Notes: a model not told the origin generated them from the letters alone. A stretch of 34,451 nucleotides of DNA from Bacteroidales bacterium (GCA_015489465.1 WFZS01000143.1:1-34451); one strand, 5' to 3'; positions 18,764-28,232 are shown, numbered from the stretch's first letter. A program made the numbers and translations.

Positions 18764-19369
18764 ATGAGACATAAGAAAAGTTTTAATCATTTGGGAAGAA
18801 CAAGTGCACACCGTAAAGCTATGCTTTCGAATATGGCTTCTTCCTTGATATTGCATAAACGTATTTTTACAACTCTTGCTAAAGCTAAAGCATTAAGAGG
18901 TTATGTGGAACCCTTGATTACCAGGGCTAAAGAAGATACAACTCATTCGAGAAGAATGGTTTTCAGATATCTTAAAGACAAATACGCCGTTACTGAACTT
19001 TTTAGAGAAGTTTCGGTTAAGGTTGGTGATCGTCCTGGTGGTTACACCAGAATAATAAAATTGGAAAACCGTCTTGGTGATAACGCCGAGATGGCTATGA
19101 TTGAACTTGTTGATTACAACGAAAATCTTCTTACGGAAAAAACTGCCAAAAAGACGAAGACACGTCGTCGTCGCGGCGGTAAAAAATCTTCAACTCAAGC
19201 AAAAGTTGAAAATGCCGAGGTTGCTAAAACCGAAGAGGTAAAAGAAGAATCGGTAGAAAAAAAGGTGAAGGAAGAAGTTAAGGATGCCAAAGAAGAGCAA
19301 GAGCAACCTGAAGCTAAAAAAGAAGAGGACAAAAAAGAGAATACCGAAGATAATAATGAGGAGAAGTAA
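18764..19369 (+). CDS. rplQ: 50S ribosomal protein L17 with charged C-terminal extension
   Basis: L17 lies near the tunnel exit region. Residues 1-122 are the normal L17 domain ([52 protein letters not shown]). Residues 129-141 form a very basic linker ([13 protein letters not shown]). Residues 142-201 are a low-complexity tail rich in Glu and Lys with no hydrophobic core. The bacterial core protein needs only about 120 residues; extended L17 tails are known in Bacteroidota but their role is not. It is the last gene of the operon, followed by a strong terminator. Confidence 0.97.
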   Translation: MRHKKSFNHLGRTSAHRKAMLSNMASSLILHKRIFTTLAKAKALRGYVEPLITRAKEDTTHSRRMVFRYLKDKYAVTELFREVSVKVGDRPGGYTRIIKLENRLGDNAEMAMIELVDYNENLLTEKTAKKTKTRRRRGGKKSSTQAKVENAEVAKTEEVKEESVEKKVKEEVKDAKEEQEQPEAKKEEDKKENTEDNNEEK

Positions 19370-19390
19370 TTAACAACTTTTAAGAAACGG

Positions 19391-19423
19391 AAAGGGTGAT
19401 GCGAAAGCAATCACCCTTTTTTG
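19391..19423 (+). terminator. Terminator of the ribosomal operon
   Basis: AAAGGGTGATGC at 19391-19402 pairs with GCA-A-TCACCCTTT (19407-19419, one bulged A) around a GAAA tetraloop at 19403-19406, followed by T's. It lies 21 nt after the rplQ stop and is the first clear intrinsic terminator after rpsL. Confidence 0.9.
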
Positions 19424-19426
19424 TTT

Positions 19427-19434
19427 TACCTTTG
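19427..19434 (+). promoter_or_regulatory. Promoter -7 element for enolase
   Basis: TACCTTTG matches TAnnTTTG and begins 3 nt after the rplQ terminator T-run. The expected -33 position lies inside the terminator hairpin and has no TTTG. Transcription would start near 19441, giving a leader of about 30 nt before eno. Confidence 0.6.
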
Positions 19435-19457
19435 CATTTCGTTTAATAAACCAATAA

Positions 19458-20759
<1,302 letters not shown>

Positions 20760-20780
20760 CATATTTGGTTTCCTAGCAAA

Positions 20781-20813
20781 AAAAAGCAGCCTTTTCGCAG
20801 GGCTGCTTTTTTT
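20781..20813. terminator. Bidirectional terminator between eno and the GH13 gene
   Basis: AAAAAGCAGCC (20781-20791) pairs with GGCTGCTTTTT (20801-20811) around a 9-base loop. T-runs follow on the plus strand, and the A-run on the left gives T's on the minus strand, so it can serve both convergent genes. Confidence 0.88.
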
Positions 20814-20815
20814 AT

Positions 20816-22501
20816 TTACTTCATCCAGATAAAACCGTAAGGTTTAAGTTTCAGTAAATCTTTCTCAAAAACTGCATTATTTTTATATAGAGGTTTACCG
20901 TTTAAAAAATCCTTCGGAACATTAAAAGTTTGTTCCTTATCCGACAGATTATTTATCACCAGTATTTTCTTGTCGTTCGACTTTCTTAAATATGCCAATA
21001 TTTCTTTGGGAGAACTTATAAATTCGGTATCACCTCTACCGAAAATATCGGATTTTTTTCGACTGTTGAGCATTCCCGATATCAAATCGAAAACTTTTTT
21101 GTGAAAGCTGTTTTCATCTTTTAGCTCTTTTTCTATAGCTTCCCAATTTATTCTTCCTCTCACAAGAAATCTTGTATCGTCTTTTCCGGTAAGTTTTATC
21201 TGCTCTTTGTAATAATCTTCATCATTAAGTTTTCCAAACTCATCACCGTAGTAAACAACAGGCGTGCCTGTTAATGTTAACATTAAAGAATAAGCCAGTG
21301 CTATTTTGTCGGGGTTCCGTTTCATTAATTCCGAAAGCCTCGCGGAAATACCTTCACCGACTCTGAAATCCCATTCCGGTTTAAGACAATAATTATCGTG
21401 AATAAACTTTCTGTCTTCTTCGGTAACATATACCAGTTCAAGACTTAATTCGTCGTGAACCCGTAAAAAAGTAAACCACTGAGCATTTTCGGGGATTTCG
21501 GGGGTAACTTCTGGACTCAATGTTTTAATTACCGGTTGATTGTTTTGTGCTGCTATGGATTTGAACATCATGGGCATTAAAGGGAAATGGTATGCGGCAT
21601 GACATTCGTCGCCGTTGCCCAGATATTTAACAACTTCTTTGGGCTTTTGGCAAGCTTCAGCCAACAATAATGTACCTTCTTTAACATAGTCGAGCATGGC
21701 TCTGAAAAACTTTACTATGATATGTGTTTTCGGAAGGTTTTCACAACTTGTACCCTCTTCTTTCCATAAATAAGGTATGGCGTCTGCACGGAAGCCGTCT
21801 ATTCCCATTTTTAGCCAATAAATAAGATTTTCCGTCATGGAAAGCAAAACATCCGGATTTTTATAATTCCAATCGGGTTGAAAACTGAAAAATCTGTGGA
21901 AATAATACCAACCGTCGCCGTTAGGTTCCCAATTGCTTTCTTCTATTCCTTTAAAAATAATCCTGGCTTCACTGTATAACGAAGTATCTTTGGACCATAT
22001 GAAGTAATCTCTGTAACGATTGTTTTCGGATTTACGTGCCTCTTTGAACCATGGGTGTTCATCCGAACAATGATTAATTGCAATATCAAAAATTACTTTT
22101 ATTCCTCTTTTGTGTGCCTGATTTAAGAAGTTGCCGAATATTTTTTCTTGTTCTTCTTTTCTGAAATTTTCTTCAAGTCCCAGAAGGTCGGCACGTATCC
22201 TGTCATAGTTTCTTATATCAAACCCCGCATCCCGCATAGGAGAGTCCAATACCGGAAGCAGCCAAAGGCAGGTTACTCCCAAATTTTCCAAATAATCAAG
22301 TTTGTCAATGAGACCGTTGAAATCTTTGTTGAAAAGATCAACGTATAATGAATAAACAACCGCATCTTTATACCAGTCGTTATTATTTTCTTTTTTTTCA
22401 ATCACAGGCAAACCTGCTATAAATTTATCAAGTTTACCGGTATCCGTTCCGGGATATAAAATATTCCAGTATTCGTATAATCTTTTTTTATAAATGTTCA
22501 T
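20816..22501 (-). CDS. Trehalose synthase-like GH13 enzyme, cytoplasmic
   Basis: A GH13 alpha-glucan-active enzyme of 561 aa without signal peptide, so probably cytoplasmic. The four catalytic regions are intact: DIAINH (139-144), GIDGFRAD with nucleophile Asp240, LLLAEA with acid/base Glu282, and FLRVHDE with His349-Asp350. Its closest resemblance is to trehalose synthase / maltose alpha-glucosyltransferase (TreS): HPWFKEARKS, RDYFIWSKD, SNWEPNGDGWYYFHRFFSFQ and GNGDECHAAYHFPLMPMMF. It departs from TreS after the SPMRDAGFDIRNY block, where the usual PDYGTLDDF stretch is replaced by a charged helix (DLLGLEENFRKEEQEKIFGN). It carries no maltokinase fusion. The alternative is an alpha-glucosidase or amylase acting on maltodextrins; the substrate is not decided by sequence alone. 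Confidence 0.85.
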   Translation of the reverse strand: MNIYKKRLYEYWNILYPGTDTGKLDKFIAGLPVIEKKENNNDWYKDAVVYSLYVDLFNKDFNGLIDKLDYLENLGVTCLWLLPVLDSPMRDAGFDIRNYDRIRADLLGLEENFRKEEQEKIFGNFLNQAHKRGIKVIFDIAINHCSDEHPWFKEARKSENNRYRDYFIWSKDTSLYSEARIIFKGIEESNWEPNGDGWYYFHRFFSFQPDWNYKNPDVLLSMTENLIYWLKMGIDGFRADAIPYLWKEEGTSCENLPKTHIIVKFFRAMLDYVKEGTLLLAEACQKPKEVVKYLGNGDECHAAYHFPLMPMMFKSIAAQNNQPVIKTLSPEVTPEIPENAQWFTFLRVHDELSLELVYVTEEDRKFIHDNYCLKPEWDFRVGEGISARLSELMKRNPDKIALAYSLMLTLTGTPVVYYGDEFGKLNDEDYYKEQIKLTGKDDTRFLVRGRINWEAIEKELKDENSFHKKVFDLISGMLNSRKKSDIFGRGDTEFISSPKEILAYLRKSNDKKILVINNLSDKEQTFNVPKDFLNGKPLYKNNAVFEKDLLKLKPYGFIWMK

Positions 22502-22524
22502 CCGTTTTATTTTAATAATTTCGG

Positions 22525-22532
22525 CAAAATTA
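22525..22532 (-). promoter_or_regulatory. Promoter -7 element for the cytoplasmic GH13 gene
   Basis: On the minus strand TAATTTTG (22532 to 22525) matches TAnnTTTG, 23 nt upstream of the ATG. No clear -33 TTTG is visible. The plus-strand half of this divergent region (to 22662) is AT-rich with only a weak TATTTTCA-like match for the next gene. Confidence 0.5.
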
Positions 22533-22662
22533 ACAAAAGGCTTTCCCGTAACACCTTTTCTTTAAAAATTAATTGATAAAACGGCGATTTGTTTTTTGGT
22601 GATGAAAATTTATTATTTTCACTTTTAATTAGTTTTTAATAAAGAAAATTAATAAAGATACT

Positions 22663-24051
22663 ATGTCGGTAAAAATTTTATATTCGCAACCTCTAAAAAT
22701 TACCCTTTTTTTTCTGGCGACATTTTTATATATCACTGCCGGTGCACAAGAAAAAACAAATATCAAAAAGGATAGGATTATGAGACATGTTGAATGGAGT
22801 AGGAATGCTAATATTTATGAAGTTAATTTAAGGCAATATACCGTAGAAGGTACCATAAAAGCTTTTATGAAACATTTGCCCGTGTTGAAAGATATGAATG
22901 TGGATATTTTATGGATTATGCCTATTCAACCTATCGGCGAAAAAAACAGAAAAGGTAGTTTGGGAAGTTATTATTCCGTTAAAGATTATAAGGCTGTTAA
23001 CCCCGAGTTCGGAACTCTGGATGATTTTAAAGAACTTGTAAGGGAAGTACATAAATCGGGAATGCATATTATCCTTGATTGGGTGGCAAATCATTCTTCA
23101 TGGGATAATGTATGGACAAAAAATCACCCCGATTTTTATGAAAAAGATAAGGACGGAAATTTTAAAGTTCCTTTTGACTGGACTGATGTAATCCAATTTG
23201 ATTATTCTAACCGTGCCATGAGAGACAGTATGATCAATGCTATGGAATACTGGATAAAGGAAACTGATATAGACGGTTACCGTTGTGACATGGCCGGAAT
23301 GGTCCCGGTGGATTTTTGGAATGAAGCCCGCACTAAAATAGAGAAAATAAAGCCTGTTTTTATGCTTGCCGAGGATGAGGAAAATGTGGCTCTTATGGAA
23401 TATGCATTTGACATGAATTACACATGGAGAATGATGCATATCCTTAACGACGTGGCAAAGGGTGAAAAGAACGTAAAAGATATTTGGGAAAACTTGATGT
23501 GGAGTAAGAAAACATTCCCTCCCGATACATACAGGATGTATTTTACGTCTAATCACGATGAAAATTCGTGGAACGGCTCCGGAATGGAAAGGTATGGAGA
23601 CGGGTTTGAAGCATTTACGGTTTTTACTTATGTAGTACCGGGAATGCCGTTGATATATAGCGGTCAGGAGGCGGGTAATACCAAACGTCTTAAATTTTTC
23701 GACAAGGATGAAATAGATTGGAGTAATTTGGCTTACAAAGATTTTTATACGATTCTTAATAAATTTAAAAAGGAAAATATTACACTTTGGAACGGTGTGG
23801 CCGGAGGAGATATAATTAATCTGAACAAAAAGGGAAGTGATAAAATATTTGCTTGTGAAAGAAAGAAAAATGACAATCGTGTAGTTTCCGTTATTAATTT
23901 TAGTAACGAGGAACAAAGCTTTGAGTTTGAGGAGGATGCAAATACAGGTGAGTTTGTTGATCTGTTCACCGGTGAAAATATTAACGTTGAAAAGGGGAAA
24001 AAGCTAAATCTAAAACCTTGGGGATATTTTATTTTGGTTGCAAAAAAATAA
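22663..24051 (+). CDS. Exported GH13 alpha-amylase-like enzyme
   Basis: A secreted GH13 enzyme of 462 aa. Residues 1-28 form a signal peptide (KITLFFLATFLYITAGAQ) without a lipobox cysteine, and there is no T9SS sorting domain at the C-terminus, so a periplasmic location is likely. The catalytic regions are DWVANHSS (139-146), DIDGYRCDM with nucleophile Asp209, FMLAED with Glu237, and FTSNHDE with His298-Asp299. A short C-terminal beta domain (about 385-462) ends in LKPWGYFILVAKK. It probably cuts maltodextrins taken across the outer membrane. A later ATG at residue 40 would remove the signal peptide and is less likely. Exact specificity is unknown. Confidence 0.85.
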   Translation: MSVKILYSQPLKITLFFLATFLYITAGAQEKTNIKKDRIMRHVEWSRNANIYEVNLRQYTVEGTIKAFMKHLPVLKDMNVDILWIMPIQPIGEKNRKGSLGSYYSVKDYKAVNPEFGTLDDFKELVREVHKSGMHIILDWVANHSSWDNVWTKNHPDFYEKDKDGNFKVPFDWTDVIQFDYSNRAMRDSMINAMEYWIKETDIDGYRCDMAGMVPVDFWNEARTKIEKIKPVFMLAEDEENVALMEYAFDMNYTWRMMHILNDVAKGEKNVKDIWENLMWSKKTFPPDTYRMYFTSNHDENSWNGSGMERYGDGFEAFTVFTYVVPGMPLIYSGQEAGNTKRLKFFDKDEIDWSNLAYKDFYTILNKFKKENITLWNGVAGGDIINLNKKGSDKIFACERKKNDNRVVSVINFSNEEQSFEFEEDANTGEFVDLFTGENINVEKGKKLNLKPWGYFILVAKK

Positions 24052-24107
24052 TGGAACCGTTTTTGTTGTAATTTACACTTGACATTAGTCACTATTTGGA
24101 GATATTT

Positions 24108-24158
24108 GGGGTAAATGCAAATATTTAATTGCTTTTACTTGCAAAATCCCCTGTTTTT
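24108..24158 (+). terminator. Possible weak terminator or regulatory hairpin
   Basis: GGGG (24108-24111) can pair with CCCC (24148-24151). An inner TGCAA (24116-24120) can pair with TTGCA (24139-24143), with mismatches between, followed by TTTTT at 24154-24158. It lies between the amylase and the modular T9SS protein. The stem is imperfect, so read-through or a 5'-UTR role is possible. Confidence 0.3.
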
Positions 24159-24229
24159 ATGCAATTTTACAGAAAGTTTATATGTTATAAATGAAAGAAT
24201 AATTAATGTTTAACCAAAAACTAAGTCTT

Positions 24230-25372
24230 ATGAAAAAATTTACTTTTAGTAATTTAATTGTTTTAATTGCTTTTCTTTTTTCGGCAATTAATCTTAACGC
24301 ACAAAGTTATCCCCAAGAAGGGTTAACTGTTTTACCTTTCGGTAATGCACAACCCGATCAAAAAGTAGCGCTTGTTCTTGATGTGTTGGCAACATGTCCC
24401 GATTCAGCATTGTTAAACGCCGATTCGGTTATGATGCATTCCGGAGTTACAATCGGAGAAGATCACTGGCAACATATTGTTGAATTCAACCAAACAGGTG
24501 CCAACGGTCAAACAACAAAACTTTATCCGTTTTCACCCGGTGCAATGCTTGTAAGTATGGCTTCACAGGATCCTTACACACCCGTTTCACCGGATGAAAT
24601 GTGTGTAGTAGTAGTAATACCGAGATGGACAGCTCCCGCAGGTGGCTTGGATGGTGCCGACACTGTATATATGCATGCAGGTGTTGAAATTAACGGCGAA
24701 GCATGGCAAAATGTTGTGCCTTTCGACAATCCTAATGCTGCAATGTCTCCTTATGAAATTAACGGTGAACAAGCTTGGATTAAAATACTTACTCCGAGAA
24801 CTTATTTCAATATTCCCGACAGTATAACCGATATTACCGCAATTAACTGCGTATTTAACGCAGGTGATTGGGATCATAAAGGTGGTGATTGGACACATGA
24901 CGGTGGTGTACAGGATTTCCGTCTTCAATTTGCTGGCGGTCATGCATACAAATATTCCATGATATATACACCTAATGATTTCTATGCTCTTGAAGACGGT
25001 GAAGTAATCAAAGGTATTGACTGTGTATTTAATGCAGGTGCTTGGGATGCCGGTGAAGGTAAAGCTCATAACGAAGCAGGTGACGGTTGTGAAGATTTCT
25101 ATGCTCCTTTAGGTACTACAGGTATCGTTGATAATGCTGCACAAAATTCGTTTGAAATTTATCCTAATCCTGTAAATGACGTATTATCAATTACTAACCT
25201 TAACGGTGCAAATGAAATTGTTATTTACGATGCTACGGGAAAAACAGTGTTGTCGCAACCTGTAAACAGTGATAAAGTTACTATTAATGTTAGCGATCTT
25301 CACGAAGGAATGTATGTTGTAAACATTTACGGTAACGGAGCAGTAAAAGCAAAGAAATTTCTTAAAAGATAG
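24230..25372 (+). CDS. T9SS-exported modular protein with repeated HxGV/WQ modules
   Basis: The start is set at ATG 24230, which gives a standard signal peptide (MKKFTFSNLIVLIAFLFSAI, cleavage after NLNAQ); an in-frame ATG 24 nt upstream would add eight residues. The mature protein has two copies of a small beta module: DSVMMHSGVTIGEDHWQHIV (res. 65-84) and DTVYMHAGVEINGEAWQNVV (144-163). Both are preceded by a beta strand of the KVALVLDV type in the first copy. It also has two copies of an I-x-x-I-x-CVFNAG-x-W-D stretch (202-215 and 260-273), each followed by a Gly/His/Asp-rich loop. Residues 305-380 form a T9SS type A sorting domain (EIYPNPVNDVLSI, EGMYVVNIYGNGAVKAKKF). No catalytic motif is seen. 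The same module begins the large GH13 enzyme downstream, so glucan binding is a reasonable inference but not shown. Confidence 0.8.
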   Translation: MKKFTFSNLIVLIAFLFSAINLNAQSYPQEGLTVLPFGNAQPDQKVALVLDVLATCPDSALLNADSVMMHSGVTIGEDHWQHIVEFNQTGANGQTTKLYPFSPGAMLVSMASQDPYTPVSPDEMCVVVVIPRWTAPAGGLDGADTVYMHAGVEINGEAWQNVVPFDNPNAAMSPYEINGEQAWIKILTPRTYFNIPDSITDITAINCVFNAGDWDHKGGDWTHDGGVQDFRLQFAGGHAYKYSMIYTPNDFYALEDGEVIKGIDCVFNAGAWDAGEGKAHNEAGDGCEDFYAPLGTTGIVDNAAQNSFEIYPNPVNDVLSITNLNGANEIVIYDATGKTVLSQPVNSDKVTINVSDLHEGMYVVNIYGNGAVKAKKFLKR

Positions 25373-25400
25373 TTTAAGTAATAACTGGTAATTTTTTTTG

Positions 25401-25425
25401 AAGCCGGCTTATGCCGGCTTTTTGT
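25401..25425 (+). terminator. Terminator after the modular T9SS protein
   Basis: AAGCCGGC (25401-25408) pairs with GCCGGCTT (25413-25420) around a TTAT loop and is followed by a T-rich run. It lies 28 nt after the stop codon. Confidence 0.9.
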
Positions 25426-25454
25426 TTTTACAAGGACTCTTTTAAGTACCTTTG
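25421..25454 (+). promoter_or_regulatory. Promoter for the large T9SS GH13 gene
   Basis: TTTG at 25421-25424 and TACCTTTG at 25447-25454 fit the -33 and -7 elements of Bacteroidota promoters, although the spacer of 22 nt is slightly long. The -33 element lies in the T-run of the preceding terminator. Transcription would begin near 25461, about 12 nt before the ATG. Confidence 0.65.
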
Positions 25455-25472
25455 TAAATAATAAATTTTAAT

Positions 25473-28229
25473 ATGAGAAAAACAATTTTTTTATTAATAC
25501 TTTTCGGGGTTTCATTGGTGAAATCACAGGTAATAACCGTTAATCCTCCGTTTCCTACTGCTGATGAACCCGTTACGGTAACTTTAAACACCGTTGGTAC
25601 GGCGTTGGAAAACTATGTCGGCGATGTGTATGCTCATACCGGTATAACAGTAAACGGACAACAATGGCAACATGTTATCGGAACTTGGGGAGACAACTCC
25701 ACACAGCCTAAATTGACAAATATAGGAACCAATTTATATGAATTGAATATAACTCCTTCCATTAGACAGTTTTACGGTGCTACCGAATCTGAAGATATTA
25801 CCCAATTATGTTTTGTTTTTAGAAGTGCCGATGCTTCTTTGCAAACATATCCCGATATTTTTTATGATGTTCAGGAAAGCACCTCGTTGAATGTTATTAT
25901 AACATATCCGCAACAAAATCCTTATATCGTAAAACTAAATGATACCGTTCATATTGAGTGGTATGCAAGTTTGGCGGATTCATCCTGTTTGTTTTTAAAC
26001 GGTGAAAAAATATTTTCCGGAACGGGAGATTATTTTACGTATGATTTTACCGCACTCGAAAGTGGTAATAATACCGTAAAAGTAGTAGCAAGGAATAGTG
26101 ACGGAATTGTTGCCGATTCATTGGATTTTTATGCTAGAGATTCTGTTGAGGTAGCCGATTTACCCGGAGGTGTTGTTGACGGAATAAATTATATTAACGA
26201 TACTTCCCTTATCCTTTGTTTGTATGCTCCTTATAAGGATTATGTTTTTGCAATAGGTGATTTTTCAGACTGGAAGGTTAAAGATGAGTATTATATGAAA
26301 ATTACTCCTGACAGTTTGAGGTATTGGGTCAGAATAAACGGACTTGAGCCCGGAAAACAATATATTTACCAATATTTTATTGACGGAGAAATAAGGGTTG
26401 GCGATATTTATGCGGATCAGGTTTCCGACCCCTGGAACGATAAATACATTTCGTCAACAACTTACCCCGGTTTACCCGAATATCCTTACGGCAAAACGGA
26501 AGGAATTGCAACGGTTTTTAAAACAGGTCAACAGGATTACCAGTGGGAAGTTACTGGCTTTGAAGCTCCGGAAAAAGAAAAACTTGTTGTTTACGAGTTA
26601 TTGGTACGTGATTTTATCGGTAAACATGATTTCCAAACTTTGAAAGATACTTTGAGTTATTTGAAAAGGTTAGGAGTTAATGCAATTGAATTAATGCCTG
26701 TGAGTGAATTTGAAGGCAACAGTAGTTGGGGTTACAATCCTAATTATTATTTTGCTCCCGACAAATATTACGGTCCTAAAAACAGTTATAAAGAGTTTAT
26801 AGACAAATGTCATGAAAACGGAATGGCCGTTATAATGGATATGGTTCTTAATCATGCTTTCGGGACATGTCCTTTGGTAATGATGTATTGGGATAAAACA
26901 AATAACAGACCTGCTGCAAACAATCCTTGGTTTAATCAGGAATGTCCGCATCCGCCATATTGTTGGGGATTTGATTTTAACCACGAAAGTCCCGACACAA
27001 AGAGATTTGTCGATTCGGTAACATCTTACTGGCTTACCCAATATAAAGTTGACGGTTTCAGGTTTGATTTCACAAAAGGGTTTACAAATAACAATACGGG
27101 AAGCGGTTATGATGCCGACAGGATAGCAATATTAAAGCGTATGGCTGACCATATATGGCAAGTGAAGCCCGGTGCTTATGTTATACTTGAACATTTTTGT
27201 GATAATAGTGAAGAAAAAGAGTTGGCCGATTATGGCATGATGATTTGGGGTAACTCGAATTACAATTATAACGAAGCAACGATGGGGTGGTTGCAGAATT
27301 CAGATTTCTCGTGGATTTCGTACAAAAAAAGAGGCTGGAGTCAGCCTAATGTTATGGGATATATGGAGAGTCATGACGAGGAAAGGCTTATGTATAAGAA
27401 TTTAAAGTATGGAAACGCCTCGGGAAGTTATAATGTTAAAAATTTAAGTACTGCACTTAAACGAATGGAACTTGCGGGTAATTTCTTTTTTACTGTTCCA
27501 GGACCTAAAATGATATGGGAGTTCGGCGAAAGAGGTTTTGACCTTTCAATAAATTATCCGTGCGGAGATGAGAGTTGCCGGACCGACCCGAAGCCACCGC
27601 GCTGGGAATATATGCAAGATTGGCGTAGAAGGAATGTTTATAATGTCTGGAAGTCATTGATTGATTTGAAAGAACGATATGATGTTTTTAGTACGGATAA
27701 TTATGAAACGGATTTTGCTGGAGCTGTAAAAAGATTAGGTCTTAAATCGAATGAAATGAACGTTGTAGTTTTGGGAAATTTTGATGTTGTGGCAAAAGAG
27801 GGTAATCCTAAATTTTATTCAACGGGTAAATGGTACGAATACTGGACCGGTGATTCCATTGAGGTTAACAATGTAAATGAGAAAATATTGTTGCAACCGG
27901 GGGAATATCGTTTATATACCGATAAAAAAATTGAGTCTCCCGGATTTACGGGTATCGGCGAAATTGATGATGTAACAGTTGATTTTACTGTATATCCCAA
28001 TCCTTTATCGGATATATTAAACCTCGAAATTAAAAATTCATACGGTTTAGATAATGTAACCGTTTCAATAATTTCGACAGACGGAAGACTTTATTACTAT
28101 TCAAAACCGGACATTCATAAAGGATTAAATAGAATAACTATTAATGTGGAACGAATACCCGAAGGAATCAATTTCATTAAGGTAAGTTCAGGTAACACTG
28201 TTAGTGTTAAAAAATTTGTAAAACTTTAA
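25473..28229 (+). CDS. T9SS-exported multidomain GH13 amylase/pullulanase-like enzyme
   Basis: A 918-aa secreted glucan hydrolase. The order is: signal peptide (1-19, ending KSQ); HxGV/WQ module (about 20-133, AHTGITVNGQQWQHVIGTWG and DITQLCFVFRSAD); an Ig-like domain (about 138-222); a CBM48/isoamylase-type domain (about 228-350, VFAIGDFSDW, YIYQYFIDG); the GH13 barrel (about 370-740); a C-terminal beta domain; and a T9SS type A sorting domain (about 838-918, YPNPLSDILNLEI to SVKKFVKL). Catalytic parts are intact: DMVLNH (456-461), VDGFRFD with nucleophile Asp532, VILEHF with Glu573, and ESHDEER with His634-Asp635. CBM48 plus this barrel points to starch, glycogen or pullulan as substrate; exact bond specificity is not decided. 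It would act outside the cell or on its surface. Confidence 0.9.
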   Translation: MRKTIFLLILFGVSLVKSQVITVNPPFPTADEPVTVTLNTVGTALENYVGDVYAHTGITVNGQQWQHVIGTWGDNSTQPKLTNIGTNLYELNITPSIRQFYGATESEDITQLCFVFRSADASLQTYPDIFYDVQESTSLNVIITYPQQNPYIVKLNDTVHIEWYASLADSSCLFLNGEKIFSGTGDYFTYDFTALESGNNTVKVVARNSDGIVADSLDFYARDSVEVADLPGGVVDGINYINDTSLILCLYAPYKDYVFAIGDFSDWKVKDEYYMKITPDSLRYWVRINGLEPGKQYIYQYFIDGEIRVGDIYADQVSDPWNDKYISSTTYPGLPEYPYGKTEGIATVFKTGQQDYQWEVTGFEAPEKEKLVVYELLVRDFIGKHDFQTLKDTLSYLKRLGVNAIELMPVSEFEGNSSWGYNPNYYFAPDKYYGPKNSYKEFIDKCHENGMAVIMDMVLNHAFGTCPLVMMYWDKTNNRPAANNPWFNQECPHPPYCWGFDFNHESPDTKRFVDSVTSYWLTQYKVDGFRFDFTKGFTNNNTGSGYDADRIAILKRMADHIWQVKPGAYVILEHFCDNSEEKELADYGMMIWGNSNYNYNEATMGWLQNSDFSWISYKKRGWSQPNVMGYMESHDEERLMYKNLKYGNASGSYNVKNLSTALKRMELAGNFFFTVPGPKMIWEFGERGFDLSINYPCGDESCRTDPKPPRWEYMQDWRRRNVYNVWKSLIDLKERYDVFSTDNYETDFAGAVKRLGLKSNEMNVVVLGNFDVVAKEGNPKFYSTGKWYEYWTGDSIEVNNVNEKILLQPGEYRLYTDKKIESPGFTGIGEIDDVTVDFTVYPNPLSDILNLEIKNSYGLDNVTVSIISTDGRLYYYSKPDIHKGLNRITINVERIPEGINFIKVSSGNTVSVKKFVKL

Positions 28230-28232
28230 AAA

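Noticed and set aside
23098-23916. Minus-strand open frame of 272 codons opposite the exported amylase
   Set aside because: The plus strand encodes an intact GH13 enzyme with all catalytic motifs; the antisense product has no recognisable domain.
24206-24229. Upstream ATG for the modular T9SS protein
   Set aside because: The downstream ATG at 24230 gives a standard signal peptide with MKK at the N-terminus; the upstream extension adds eight unneeded residues.
20816-28229. Classical Sus-type polysaccharide utilisation locus
   Set aside because: No TonB-dependent SusC-like or SusD-like gene, and no dedicated regulator, is present; only GH13 enzymes and T9SS cargo.
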